Positions 1 to 8,479 are shown, counted from the first letter of the stretch. The stretch: 64,000 nucleotides of DNA from Myxococcus guangdongensis (GCF_024198255.1 NZ_JAJVKW010000003.1:868001-932000), one strand, 5' to 3'. Numbers and translations are program-made. The notes: generated by a model not told the origin, from the letters alone.

Positions 1-446
1 TCATCGCCGACAACGTGGGCGGGCACCTCATGCAGCACGGGCAGGTGGACCTGTGCATCGTGGGCACGGACCGCACCACGGCCCATGGCGACGTGGCGAA
101 CAAGATTGGCACCTACCTCAAGGCGCTCGCGGCGAAGGACAACGGCGTGCCCTTCTATGTGGCGCTGCCCTCGCCCACCATCGACTGGCGCCTGCGCGAC
201 GGCGTGCGGGAGATTCCCATCGAGCAGCGCGACGGCGCGGAGTTGAGCGATGTCACCGGTCGGCTCGCCTCGGGTGAGGTGGCCACGGTGAGGGTGACGC
301 CGGAGGGCAGTCCCTCCGCCAACTATGCCTTCGACGTGACGCCCGCGCGGCTCGTGACGGCGCTCATCACCGAGCGGGGCGTGTGTCCCGCGAGTGAGGC
401 CGGCTTGCGCTCGCTCTTCCCGGAGCGCGCGGGGGTGGGGCCGTGA
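1..446 (+). CDS. mtnA: S-methyl-5-thioribose-1-phosphate isomerase, C-terminal part (partial)
   Basis: This is the last ~147 codons of methylthioribose-1-phosphate isomerase; the gene starts upstream of the window and is read in the frame beginning at base 3. The enzyme converts methylthioribose-1-phosphate to methylthioribulose-1-phosphate in cytoplasmic methylthioadenosine salvage. The family signature [19 protein letters not shown] is present; its Asp corresponds to the catalytic Asp of characterised MtnA enzymes. It is followed by [15 protein letters not shown], also typical. The catalytic Cys would lie in the missing N-terminal part. The stop codon overlaps the start of the next gene (GTGA at 443-446), so the two are translationally coupled and should act in one pathway. 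The family assignment is very secure. Confidence 0.95.
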   Translation, partial: IADNVGGHLMQHGQVDLCIVGTDRTTAHGDVANKIGTYLKALAAKDNGVPFYVALPSPTIDWRLRDGVREIPIEQRDGAELSDVTGRLASGEVATVRVTPEGSPSANYAFDVTPARLVTALITERGVCPASEAGLRSLFPERAGVGP

Positions 447-1093
447 AGGACGAGCGCGCGGTGCGCGAGGCGATGATCGCCACCTGCCGGAAGATGAACG
501 CGGCGGGGCTCAATCAGGGCACGAGCGGCAACCTGAGCGTGCGCGTGGACGGAGGCTTCCTGCTGACGCCGACCGGCATGGACTACGACGCGCTGGTGCC
601 CGAGGACATGGTCCTCATGCGCATGGACGGAGGCCACGAGGGCCCCCGCCGCCCGTCCTCCGAGTGGCAGCTCCACCGTGACATCCTGGAGGCCCGTCCG
701 GAGGTGGGCGCGGTGCTGCACGCGCACTCCATGTTCAGCACCACGCTGGCGTGTCTGCGTCGAGGCATCCCCGCCTTCCACTACATGGTCTGCGCGGCGG
801 GCGGCGTGGACGTGCGGTGCGCGCCGTACGCCACCTTCGGCACCTCGGAGCTGGCGCGAAACGTCCTGGATGCGCTGGAGGGGCGCAAGGCGTGCCTGAT
901 GGCGAACCACGGCATGCTCGCGCTGGGGCGGGACTTGCCCTCGGCCTTCAAGCTCGCGGTGGAGGTGGAGACGCTCGCGGCCATGTACTGGCGCGCGCTC
1001 CAGGTGGGCGAGCCCGTGCTGCTCGACGACGCGGAGATGGCGCGGGTGCTGGAGAAGTTCAAGACCTACGGCCAGCAGTCCGCGCGGCGCTGA
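443..1093 (+). CDS. Class II aldolase/adducin family protein, FucA-like (methylthioribulose-1-phosphate aldolase or dehydratase)
   Basis: A 216-residue zinc-dependent class II aldolase-family protein. All active-site elements of L-fuculose-1-phosphate aldolase can be read, each shifted by one residue: GTSGN (26-30), TPTG (42-45), PSSEW with Glu74, the metal ligands His93 and His95 (HAH), and His156 (MANHGM). The PSSEW glutamate is the catalytic acid/base of the aldolases, so a lyase is more likely than the dehydratase MtnB. Coupling to mtnA by a GTGA overlap suggests the substrate is methylthioribulose-1-phosphate, split to dihydroxyacetone phosphate and methylthioacetaldehyde as in the DHAP shunt known from Rhodospirillum rubrum. 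MtnB activity remains possible. Family certain, substrate inferred. Confidence 0.85.
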   Translation: MKDERAVREAMIATCRKMNAAGLNQGTSGNLSVRVDGGFLLTPTGMDYDALVPEDMVLMRMDGGHEGPRRPSSEWQLHRDILEARPEVGAVLHAHSMFSTTLACLRRGIPAFHYMVCAAGGVDVRCAPYATFGTSELARNVLDALEGRKACLMANHGMLALGRDLPSAFKLAVEVETLAAMYWRALQVGEPVLLDDAEMARVLEKFKTYGQQSARR

Positions 1094-1099
1094 GCGCGC

Positions 1100-2386
1100 T
1101 CACGCCGAGCGGAGCGTGAGCACCGTCACCTCGGGCGGAACGCCCAGGCGGAAGGGCAGCCAGTGTCCGGTGCCGCCGGACACGTAGAGCTGGTGGTCGC
1201 CCCGGCGATAGCGGCCGAGCATGTACTGGAAGGCGAAGAAGAAGGCGGGCATGCCGAAGAACGCCACCTGTCCTCCATGGGTATGGCCCGCCAGCGTCAG
1301 CCGCGCCCCACGCTCGGCGGCGTGGTCGAAGAAGTCCGGGTGGTGCGTGAGGCACAGCACCACCTCGTCGGGTGAGACACCCTGGAAGGCCTGCTCGGCG
1401 GACTGCTTCATGCGCGCGGCCTTCACGCGGTGGCTCCGGCCGGACATGGGGTAGTCCACGCCCACCACGCGCACGCGCTGACCGCCGTGCTCGAAGGTGT
1501 GCGACTCGTCCACGAGCAGGCGCACCGGACCGCCGCGCGACTGGGACTTCGCGTAGGCCTCCACGACCTCATCCAGCCCGCGCCAGTGTTCGTGGTTGCC
1601 GAGCACCGCCAGCATGCCGTGCGGCGCGCGGCACTCCTCCAGCGCGGCCATGGTGGCGTCGAGCTGGTCCAGGTCGTCGATGAGGTCCCCCGTCATCACC
1701 TGGAGGTCCACCTTGGCCTCGTTCATCGCGGCCACGGTGTCGCGCAGGTACTGGGTGTCGATGAACGTGCCCACGTGCACGTCGGTGATCTGCCCGATGC
1801 GGAAGCCGTCCAGCGCCGCGGGCAGTCCAGGCAGGCGCACCTCCACCGACTCCACCTTGAAGCCCATGGAGCCGCTGGCGAGGCCCGCCGTGCTGGTCCC
1901 CACCGCGAGCAGCGGCACCGCGCGCCCCGCGTTCGTCAGCAGGTTGCGCCGGCTCATCCGCGCGGACGTCAGCGACTCCAGGGCGCTGGCCTGCGTGGAG
2001 TGGGGGGCCGGCGTTCCGCTGGGGGCGGACTCCGGGACGGACACGGGGGGAGGGGCCTGGGGGACCTGACCCTGGGTCGTCATGACGTCAGGGGAGGTCT
2101 TCGCCTGGGCGCGGCGGTCCAGCCACCGGCGCAGCAGGGCCAGGGGGCCGCCGACGAGGAAGATGATGATGGCGGAGATGGACCAGCCCGTGGCGACGAT
2201 GCGCAGCAGGGCGGGGACCTCGGCGTTGCGGCCGGCGATGGCGGGCACCAGCCAGACGGCCAGCGACAACGCCGAGCCGCCGAGCAGCACCCACCGGCGC
2301 CATCCTCGCGCCATGGCGGGCCAGAACGACTTCAGGACGGTCCAGGCGACCACGTAGACCAGGAGGAGAAGCAACGGCCTGACCAT
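1100..2386 (-). CDS. Membrane-anchored metallophosphoesterase
   Basis: A 428-residue calcineurin-like metallophosphoesterase. I start it at the ATG at 2386, preceded by a GGGAG ribosome site; the frame is open further upstream but that extension looks non-coding. The N-terminus has three hydrophobic segments (about 1-20, 31-50, 58-85), then a Pro/Ser/Thr-rich linker. At 144-170 there is a second hydrophobic stretch headed by SRRNLL, a twin-arginine-like motif inside the protein. The catalytic domain follows with QITDVHVG (Asp202, His204), MTGDLIDD, LGNHEHW, THHPDFFDHA and AGHTHGGQ, the complete metal-binding set. It resembles YaeI/YkuE-type phosphodiesterases that act outside the cytoplasmic membrane. 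The substrate is unknown. It is convergent with the aldolase gene, with only 6 bp between them. Confidence 0.9.
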   Translation of the reverse strand: MVRPLLLLLVYVVAWTVLKSFWPAMARGWRRWVLLGGSALSLAVWLVPAIAGRNAEVPALLRIVATGWSISAIIIFLVGGPLALLRRWLDRRAQAKTSPDVMTTQGQVPQAPPPVSVPESAPSGTPAPHSTQASALESLTSARMSRRNLLTNAGRAVPLLAVGTSTAGLASGSMGFKVESVEVRLPGLPAALDGFRIGQITDVHVGTFIDTQYLRDTVAAMNEAKVDLQVMTGDLIDDLDQLDATMAALEECRAPHGMLAVLGNHEHWRGLDEVVEAYAKSQSRGGPVRLLVDESHTFEHGGQRVRVVGVDYPMSGRSHRVKAARMKQSAEQAFQGVSPDEVVLCLTHHPDFFDHAAERGARLTLAGHTHGGQVAFFGMPAFFFAFQYMLGRYRRGDHQLYVSGGTGHWLPFRLGVPPEVTVLTLRSA

Positions 2387-2554
2387 CAACACGCTCCCAA
2401 GCGCACGAGAACAGCAGTCATAGCGCCGGGTCGCATGCCCCGCCGCACGAAGTGGCTGAATGTAGGTGACGCCCCTGTCACCGAAGCCCACCCGGACGCC
2501 AGGGCGTCCTCCTTACGCCCGCGCGGTCCGGGACATTCCCCAGGGCGTGTGGGT

Positions 2555-3091
2555 TCAGCCCCGAGCGCCGGGGCTCGCCATGCGCAGGTGCGCGTGCAGC
2601 GTCTCGGTGCGCAGGTAGAGGAACTGGGCATCGCCGAAACCCAGCGCGTCGCCATCCGTGAGCAGCACGTCCTGCTCGGGCGTCAGCGCGGCGGTGTTGA
2701 CCCAGGTCCCGTTCATCGAGCCCACGTCCCGGACCGAGCAGTCCCCCGCCGAGGCGTGCCACTTGAGCGTGGCGTGGTGCTTGGACACGGACGGGTCCGG
2801 GACGACGAGCGTGCAGCCTTCGATGCGCCCCACGGTGAGCTCGTGCCCGTCCATGGCGGGACGCAGGAAGTGGACCTCCAGCGCGTCGAAGCCGCGCAGC
2901 ATGACGAAGAGCCGGTCCACCAGCCGGGTGCGGTGGGCCATGCCCACGGTGCGCGCCTCGCCCAGCCGCATCGCCACCTGTTGGAAGACGGGCTCGGGCG
3001 GCTGTTGGACGAGGACCACGGGCCCGGAGGCGTCGAGGAAGGCTTCCAGGGTTGCGAGGGCGAACGGGCGCAGTTGCTTCACGGACGGCAT
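2555..3091 (-). CDS. FHA domain protein
   Basis: A 178-residue cytoplasmic protein with a C-terminal forkhead-associated domain (about 80-165). The phosphothreonine-binding residues are visible: GR at 88-89, SxxH at 103-106 and NG at 127-128 in GSMNGTWVN. The first 75 residues are helical with no recognisable domain. FHA proteins read out Ser/Thr kinase signalling by binding phosphothreonine, and myxobacteria have many of both. No kinase is adjacent, so the partner is unknown. It lies upstream of the metallophosphoesterase on the same strand, separated by 168 bp, so an operon is only possible. Confidence 0.9.
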   Translation of the reverse strand: MPSVKQLRPFALATLEAFLDASGPVVLVQQPPEPVFQQVAMRLGEARTVGMAHRTRLVDRLFVMLRGFDALEVHFLRPAMDGHELTVGRIEGCTLVVPDPSVSKHHATLKWHASAGDCSVRDVGSMNGTWVNTAALTPEQDVLLTDGDALGFGDAQFLYLRTETLHAHLRMASPGARG

Positions 3092-3359
3092 CGTGGCCGC
3101 AACCTACCTCGAAGCCGCGTGCCCCGGCGCGCACCCGCACGCGCGAGGTGGACGCCGTCCACCAGCGAACGCTCCCACGCGAGCACCTGGGGCGGGTTCT
3201 GCGGAAGACTTCCTGGAGGCACGCGCACGGCGCAATCCATGCGCAGTGATTGCGAGTGGCTGCAATCCCAGACTCGAAGCGAGGTTGGAGACATTTTCAG
3301 GGAACGCCAGACAGGGCCTCTCCGCGCACGGAGCTCGGTTCCATCACCAGGAGACGCGC

Positions 3360-3422
3360 ATGAAGGCACGGCCCTTCGTGATGGCCGTGGGCAGGCCGGT
3401 GAAGGGCAGCTGCGGAATCTGA
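3360..3422 (+). CDS. Candidate 20-residue small ORF
   Basis: The frame reads MKARPFVMAVGRPVKGSCGI and stops at TGA. Its only support is a good AGGAG ribosome site 6 bases upstream of the ATG, its position alone in a long intergenic region, and a stem-loop 18 bases after the stop. No family is recognised. Chance short frames with such a site do occur, so this is a weak call. Confidence 0.25.
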   Translation: MKARPFVMAVGRPVKGSCGI

Positions 3423-3440
3423 TACATCCGTGGAAGTCTG

Positions 3441-3465
3441 CGTCAGCCGAGGAGGAGGGCTGACG
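3441..3465 (+). other. Stem-loop with purine-rich loop
   Basis: Perfect 8-bp inverted repeat CGTCAGCC / GGCTGACG closing a loop GAGGAGGAG that resembles a ribosome binding site. No U-tract follows, so terminator function is uncertain. Confidence 0.4.
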
Positions 3466-3641
3466 CCGTGGCGTTCGAGGGATGTGTGCATTCCGACACG
3501 TGGCGGCTCGGGCTCATACCCTGGGCATGCCAGGTCGGTGCGTGGCGCGGTGTGTCGTGAGACAAGGCTTTGCGCTCGTGGCGTGTCCGGTGACACTCCT
3601 GTGACACAGACATTTGTGTTCGCGCGAGGAGCGTCCAAGCC

Positions 3642-5672
3642 ATGTGGGAGCGAATGAGGAAGCACGGCGCCTGGGTGTTGGCGGCGTCGTTGTTGGCATT
3701 GAGCGGGTGCTCGGACTCGGACGATGACCTGCCGACGCCGGACGCCGGGGAGCAGCCCGATTCAGGGACACCGGACTCGGGGACGCCGGACTCGGGCTCG
3801 GAGCTGCCGCCGCTGCAGGTGCCGGAGGGGTGCAATCCGCTGGCGTCCGAGCATGACTGTCTGTTGCCGTATCCCTCGGACTACTTCCTGAAGGAGGACG
3901 CGGCGCTGCCGTCGGGGCATCGGGTGACGCTGAGCGCGGCCGCGAAGCTCAAGACGCGGGATGGCACGCCGTTCGACTTCACGGACCTGCATCCGGCGGA
4001 TGGTTATTCGCACGGCACGCAGATGCTGGTGCTGTTCCCGGGTGGAGTGGATGACACGGGGCTGCCCTCGGTGACGCGGCCCACGGCGGCGACGTCGGGG
4101 ACCACGGTGTTGCTGGAGGCGGAGGCGGGCACGGGCGTGCCGCACTTCGCGGAGTTGGATCCTCGGGCGACGGCGGATGCGCGGCGGGCGCTGCTGGTGC
4201 GGCCGGCGGTGCGGCTGAAGGGCGGGACGCGTTACATCGTGGCGCTGCGCGGACTGAAGGCGAAGGACGGCACGCCGGTGTCGGTGCCCGAGGGCTTCCG
4301 TCGCATCCGGGATGGCCAGACGGCGGGGGACGCGCTGCTGGCGCCGCTGGCGCAGCGCTACGAGGCGGACATCTTCCCGGCGTTGGAGTCGGCGGGAGTG
4401 TCGCGCGCGGAGCTGCAGCTCGCGTGGGACTTCACGACGGAGACGGAGGAGAACGTCACGCGGGACATGTTGGATGTGCGCCGGTTGGCGATGGATGCGA
4501 TGGAGGCCACGCCGCCGGTGGTGACGGTGACGGAGGTGACGAACGACGTGGACGCGAACATCGCGCGTCGCATCAAGGGGACGCTGCGGGTGCCGTTGTT
4601 CATGGAGACGGCGCAGCCTGGGGCGCTCCTGGCGCGGGATGCGCAAGGGAGGGTGCGGCGCAACGGTGAGGCGGAGGTGCCCTTCACGCTGCAGATTCCC
4701 CGGAGTGTCTGGGGGCAGGGCGTGGCGCCGGTGCGGCTGCTCCAGTACGGGCACGGCTTCTTCGGTGGGCAGGGGGAAGCGGATGGCTCATTCGTGCGGC
4801 CGTTCGTGCAGGCGACGCGGATGGTGGTGGTGACGGTGGACTGGTGGGGCATGTCGCAGGCGGACGCGCCGGGCGTGGTGGGGGCGATGGCGCAGCAGCC
4901 GGGGCAGACGATGCGCTTCTCGGACCGGGTGCATCAGGGGATGGTGAACCAGATGGCGGTGACGTACGCGGCGCGCACGACGCTCAGGGACGTGGCCGAG
5001 CTGAGCGACAACGGGGTGCTCGTGTATGAGCCGGCGCAGACGTACTTCTACGGCATCAGCCAGGGGCACATCCTGGGCGGGACGTACGTGGCGCTCTCGC
5101 CGCACCTCGAGCGCGCGGTGTTCAGCGTGGGTGGGGCGGACTTCTCGCTGATGATGTTCCGGGCGAAGCCCTTCGCGCCGTTCCTGCAAGCGATTGCGGC
5201 GGCGGTGCCGGACGCGTTGGACCAGCAGAAGTTCGCGGCGATGACGCAGACGGGGTTCGACCGCATCGACCCGCTGACGTATGCGCCGCATGTGTTGAAG
5301 ACGCCGTATGCGGGCGGCCCCGCGTCGCGCAAGGTGTTGGTGCAGTACGGCCTGGGGGATGCGCAGGTGCCCAACGTGGCGACGGAGCTGCATGCGCGAG
5401 CGATGGGGCTGACGCAGCAGCTGCCGGCGACGTGGCGGGTGCCGGAGCTGCCGGCGGTGGAGGGTGTCCTCGACGGCGCGGCGCTGGTGCAGTTCGACTT
5501 CGGGTTGCCCTCGCCGTTGCCGGGCACGGTGGCGAACCTGCCGGCGGACGACAACCCGGTGCACGAGGGTGTGCGTCGCAACGCGAAGGGCCGTGAGCAG
5601 GTGGACCTGTTCCTGAGGCCCGACGGCAAGGTGGAGGCCACCTGCGGCGGCGTCTGCCTCGGCGCGAACTGA
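3642..5672 (+). CDS. Lipoprotein with alpha/beta-hydrolase-type GISQG motif
   Basis: A 676-residue exported lipoprotein. The start ATG follows GAGGAG with an 11-base spacing; the signal peptide ends in the lipobox LSGC, followed by an Asp/Pro/Ser-rich linker with two copies of DSGTPDSG-like sequence. The middle (about 60-300) looks like the beta-rich N-terminal region of bacterial lipase-like proteins (YPSDYFL at the start, then DGTPFDFTDL). The C-terminal half carries YFYGISQGHILGG with a GxSxG nucleophile at Ser473 and a plausible late acid (QYGLGDAQVPN). I infer an ester or lipid hydrolase at the envelope; the substrate is unknown. It is monocistronic, with a strong hairpin 42 bp after the stop. 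Confidence 0.8.
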   Translation: MWERMRKHGAWVLAASLLALSGCSDSDDDLPTPDAGEQPDSGTPDSGTPDSGSELPPLQVPEGCNPLASEHDCLLPYPSDYFLKEDAALPSGHRVTLSAAAKLKTRDGTPFDFTDLHPADGYSHGTQMLVLFPGGVDDTGLPSVTRPTAATSGTTVLLEAEAGTGVPHFAELDPRATADARRALLVRPAVRLKGGTRYIVALRGLKAKDGTPVSVPEGFRRIRDGQTAGDALLAPLAQRYEADIFPALESAGVSRAELQLAWDFTTETEENVTRDMLDVRRLAMDAMEATPPVVTVTEVTNDVDANIARRIKGTLRVPLFMETAQPGALLARDAQGRVRRNGEAEVPFTLQIPRSVWGQGVAPVRLLQYGHGFFGGQGEADGSFVRPFVQATRMVVVTVDWWGMSQADAPGVVGAMAQQPGQTMRFSDRVHQGMVNQMAVTYAARTTLRDVAELSDNGVLVYEPAQTYFYGISQGHILGGTYVALSPHLERAVFSVGGADFSLMMFRAKPFAPFLQAIAAAVPDALDQQKFAAMTQTGFDRIDPLTYAPHVLKTPYAGGPASRKVLVQYGLGDAQVPNVATELHARAMGLTQQLPATWRVPELPAVEGVLDGAALVQFDFGLPSPLPGTVANLPADDNPVHEGVRRNAKGREQVDLFLRPDGKVEATCGGVCLGAN

Positions 5673-5714
5673 CGCGAGGGAGTCGCCACCGCGAGGCGTG
5701 TGGCTTGCCGCGGT

Positions 5715-5748
5715 GACGGTCCGCGCTCGTGAAGGGGCGCGGACCGTC
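5715..5748 (+). terminator. Intrinsic-terminator-like hairpin
   Basis: Perfect 12-bp stem GACGGTCCGCGC / GCGCGGACCGTC (5715-5726 and 5737-5748) with a 10-base loop, 42 bp downstream of the lipoprotein gene. No clear U-tract. Confidence 0.65.
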
Positions 5749-5796
5749 CAACCAGTGAGACTGCATGCATCGTCTGAGTGAATCGCCGAGCAGTAC

Positions 5797-5817
5797 GGCC
5801 CCTATCGTGATGGGGCC
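5797..5817. promoter_or_regulatory. Inverted repeat upstream of the putative toxin-antitoxin pair
   Basis: GGCCCC and GGGGCC half-sites (5797-5802, 5812-5817) flank a 9-base centre about 120 bp before the first gene of the PIN module. Autoregulatory operators are usual for such modules, but this one is GC-rich and could be chance. Confidence 0.25.
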
Positions 5818-5938
5818 GCGAAGAAAGGTAGGGAGTAGACACCATTACCTGGAGGGTGAGACACCCGAGATGGACCTGGAGCCTGCTCAGGCCGAAGTCC
5901 GTCGAGGTGATGGTGCTCGGGCTCGACAGGGAGGGCTC

Positions 5939-6241
5939 ATGACACGGTACTGGCTTTCGTTCGACTTGGGGCTCCGCGGCAACGACGACGACCTCTACCG
6001 GTGGTTGGCGAAGCTGGACGCGCGCGAGTGTGGTGACGGCGTGGCGACCTTCACCACGGCGCTGACGCCCGCGCAGCTCAAGCGGGCGCTCAAGCCCATC
6101 GTGGGGAAGAAGGGGCGGGCCTATCTGATTGGCTCCGACAAGGAGGGGAAGTGGAGCGGCAAGTGGCTCTTCGGCAACCGGCGTCCCGCGCCGTGGGTCG
6201 GCTACGTCGAACTCGCCGGTGAGGAGCAGGACGACGCATGA
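5939..6241 (+). CDS. Small protein preceding a PIN toxin (putative antitoxin or Cas2/VapD-fold partner)
   Basis: A 100-residue cytoplasmic protein. I chose the ATG at 5939 because GGGAGG sits 5 bases upstream; the longer open frame from 5765 has no such site. The pattern is strand (YWLSFDLG), helix (DDDLYRWLAKL), strand (ECGDGVATFTT), helix (PAQLKRALKPIV), strand (RAYLIG). It looks like a ferredoxin-like fold of the Cas2/VapD kind rather than a DNA-binding antitoxin. The stop overlaps the next start (ATGA, 6238-6241), so it is coupled to the PIN-domain gene. I infer a type II antitoxin or accessory subunit. The fold reading is by eye and tentative. Confidence 0.7.
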   Translation: MTRYWLSFDLGLRGNDDDLYRWLAKLDARECGDGVATFTTALTPAQLKRALKPIVGKKGRAYLIGSDKEGKWSGKWLFGNRRPAPWVGYVELAGEEQDDA

Positions 6242-6693
6242 AGGTCTGTGTCGATGCCTGCTTCCTGCTCGCGCTCTATGACCCGAGGGATGGTCTCCAC
6301 GGCGTCGCCAAGGCGCTGTTCGAGAAGCTGTTCGACTCATCGGCCCACGAACTGGTGGTGCCCTGGCCCATCCTCTACGAGACGGTGTCGACGCGCATGG
6401 CTCGCAGGAGCGCGTCGATGGGACTGCTGGAGCGAGACTTGAAGCGCCTGCGGCAGCGCAACCGGCTGTCGATGTTGTTCGACCGGAAGATGCGAGAGCA
6501 GGCGCTTGCGGAGTGCTTCGCGGAGCTGACGAAGGAGGGTGGTTACCGCGCCCTGAGTCTGGTGGACCGGGTGGTGCGGTTGATGCTGCTCAGTCGGAGC
6601 AACCGGCTCCACGCCCTCGTCACCTTCAACCGGGGAGACTTCGAGGACGTGTGCCGGCAGCGGAAGATCCAGCTCATCGACCAGGAGGGCTGA
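6238..6693 (+). CDS. PIN domain ribonuclease (VapC-like toxin)
   Basis: A 151-residue PIN-domain protein. The acidic metal-binding residues are in place: Asp6 in CVDACFLLALYD, Glu48 in PILYETVSTR, Asp110 in SLVDRVVRLML and Asp134 in TFNRGDFEDVC. PIN toxins cleave tRNA, rRNA or mRNA and are held in check by the cognate antitoxin. The gene is coupled by ATGA overlap to the 100-residue protein before it. Length and motif order are those of VapC-family toxins. The target RNA cannot be told from the sequence. Confidence 0.85.
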   Translation: MKVCVDACFLLALYDPRDGLHGVAKALFEKLFDSSAHELVVPWPILYETVSTRMARRSASMGLLERDLKRLRQRNRLSMLFDRKMREQALAECFAELTKEGGYRALSLVDRVVRLMLLSRSNRLHALVTFNRGDFEDVCRQRKIQLIDQEG

Positions 6694-6700
6694 CGGCCCG

Positions 6701-6732
6701 GGGCCCACCGTCCTTCCGCGGACGGCGGGCCC
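6701..6732. terminator. Bidirectional terminator hairpin
   Basis: Stem GGGCCCACCGTCC / GGACGGCGGGCCC with one A.C mismatch and a 6-base loop, placed between the convergent PIN and acyl-CoA ligase stop codons (6693 and 6741). Confidence 0.65.
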
Positions 6733-6740
6733 ACCGTGCT

Positions 6741-8384
6741 TCAGCTCGCGGCGCTGGTGTTCTTGAGCAGGTGGTCGCCGTAGTCCTCACGGAGCTTCGT
6801 CTTGAGGAACTTCCCGGTGGACGTGCGCGGAATCTGCTCGATGAAGAGGTAGTCGTCCGGCAGCCAGAACTTGGCGAACTGCTTCGCCAGGTGCTCCGCC
6901 AGCGCTTCCTTGGTCGCCGTCTGCCCCGGCTTGAGCACCACCGCCGCCAGCGGGCGCTCGTCCCACCGCGCGTGCCGCCCGGCGAACACCGCCGCCTCCA
7001 GCACCGCCGGGTGGCTCATCAGCGCGTTCTCCAACGCCACCGACGAAATCCACTCACCCCCCGACTTGATGACGTCCTTGCTCCGGTCGCAGATGCGCAC
7101 ATACCCATCCGCGTCCAACGTGACGACATCCCCCGTCTTGAACCAGCCATCCGCCGTGAAGCGGTCCGCGCCCTCGCCGCCGTAGTACGAGCCCGCCACC
7201 CACGGCCCGCGCACCTCCAGCTCGCCCATCGTCGCGCCATCCCACGGCAGCGCCTTCCCGTCCTCCCCCATCACCCGCGTCTCCACGAACGGCAGCGCGA
7301 AGCCCTGCGAGCTCTGCGCCCCCAGCTGCGCCTTCGCGTCCGCGTGGCGAAGCTCCTGCTTCACCTTCGCCATCGTCCCCACCGGGTTCATCTCCGTCAT
7401 GCCCCAGGCGTGCGTCACCTCCAGCCCGTGCCGCTGCCGGAAGCCGTCAATCATCGCCGGCGGCGCCGCCGAACCCCCAATCAACATGGTCCGCATCGCG
7501 CTCAGGTCCCACTTCTTCGGGTCCTGGTCCAACAACGCGAGGATGCCCAGCCAGATGGTCGGCACCCCGCCCGCCACCGTCACCTTCTCCGCCGCCATCA
7601 ACTCCAGGAGCGACGGCGGGTCCAGGTGCGGCCCCGGCATCACCATCCGCGCCCCCGTGAGCAGCGCGTCGAACGGCAACCCCCACGCCGCCGCGTGGAA
7701 CATGGGCACCACCGGCAACACCGAGTCCGCCTCGCCGATGCCCGTCAAGTCCTTCATGCAACACACCAGCGTGTGCAACGTGATGGACCGATGGCTGAAC
7801 AGCACCCCCTTGGGGTTGCCCGTCGTGCCCGACGTGTAGCAGAGCATCGCCGCGCTGTTCTCATCCAGCGTGGGGAAGTCGAACGTCTCCGGCTCCGCCG
7901 CGAGCAGCTTCTCGTAGTCCAGCGTCCCCTCCGGCGCCGGCCCCGCGTCCGGGATGACGACGACATGCCGGAGGCTGGGCACCTGCGCCGCGAACTTCTC
8001 GAACAGCGGCCACAGCGAGCGGTCCACCAGCACCACCGTGTCCTCCGCGTGCTTCGCGATGTAGCCCAAGTCGTTCGGATGCAGTCTCAGGTTCAGCGTG
8101 TGCACCACCGCGCCCATCGCCGGAATCCCGAAGTACGCCTCCAGGTGCCGGTAGTGATTCCAGCTCAAGGTCGCCACCCGGTCGCCGGCCTTCACCCCCA
8201 ACCGCTTCAGCGCGTTCATCAACTGGCACGTGCGCCGGTAGAAGTCCGCGTACGTGTAGCGGTGCGTCGACTTGTCCGGGTTGCGGCTGACGATTTCGGA
8301 GCGCGGGTAGTACGTCCGCGCGCGCTCCAGGAAGTGCGTCAACGTCAGCGGGAAGTCCATCATGCGGCCTGGCAGCATCGGCAT
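6741..8384 (-). CDS. Long-chain fatty acid--CoA ligase (AMP-binding)
   Basis: A 547-residue acyl-adenylate-forming enzyme, started at the ATG at 8384, where the protein begins MPMLPGRMMDFPLTLTHFL. It activates a fatty acid with ATP and CoA in the cytoplasm. The motifs are complete: P-loop TSGTTGNPKGVLFSHRS, GMTEMNPVGT, GWFKTGDVV, RSKDVIKSGGEWIS, and the C-terminal catalytic lysine in PRTSTGKFLKTKL. Length and motifs fit medium/long-chain acyl-CoA synthetases; chain-length preference is not readable. It lies 95 bp downstream of the phosphofructokinase gene on the same strand, but a shared function is not evident. Confidence 0.93.
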   Translation of the reverse strand: MPMLPGRMMDFPLTLTHFLERARTYYPRSEIVSRNPDKSTHRYTYADFYRRTCQLMNALKRLGVKAGDRVATLSWNHYRHLEAYFGIPAMGAVVHTLNLRLHPNDLGYIAKHAEDTVVLVDRSLWPLFEKFAAQVPSLRHVVVIPDAGPAPEGTLDYEKLLAAEPETFDFPTLDENSAAMLCYTSGTTGNPKGVLFSHRSITLHTLVCCMKDLTGIGEADSVLPVVPMFHAAAWGLPFDALLTGARMVMPGPHLDPPSLLELMAAEKVTVAGGVPTIWLGILALLDQDPKKWDLSAMRTMLIGGSAAPPAMIDGFRQRHGLEVTHAWGMTEMNPVGTMAKVKQELRHADAKAQLGAQSSQGFALPFVETRVMGEDGKALPWDGATMGELEVRGPWVAGSYYGGEGADRFTADGWFKTGDVVTLDADGYVRICDRSKDVIKSGGEWISSVALENALMSHPAVLEAAVFAGRHARWDERPLAAVVLKPGQTATKEALAEHLAKQFAKFWLPDDYLFIEQIPRTSTGKFLKTKLREDYGDHLLKNTSAAS

Positions 8385-8479
8385 GTCCCTTCGAGGGGAG
8401 GGTGGGGCGCCGATGCTACCGGATGCGCGCTCGGGCCAGCGTCCCGCGTCACCCGCGGCCCGAGCGTTGTCGCGTTGCG

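Larger units (their letters stand above)
3092..3641. other. Intergenic region with a possible 20-codon ORF and a hairpin
   Basis: 550 bases between two divergent genes without a convincing long gene. It probably holds the promoters of the FHA gene and of the lipoprotein gene. On the plus strand an ATG at 3360, preceded by AGGAG, opens a 20-codon frame ending at 3422 (listed separately), and a hairpin follows at 3441-3465. The remaining stretch shows no clear promoter hexamers. Confidence 0.5.

Noticed and set aside
1430-3463. 677-codon open frame on the plus strand
   Set aside because: It runs antisense through two well-supported genes and has no recognisable domain.
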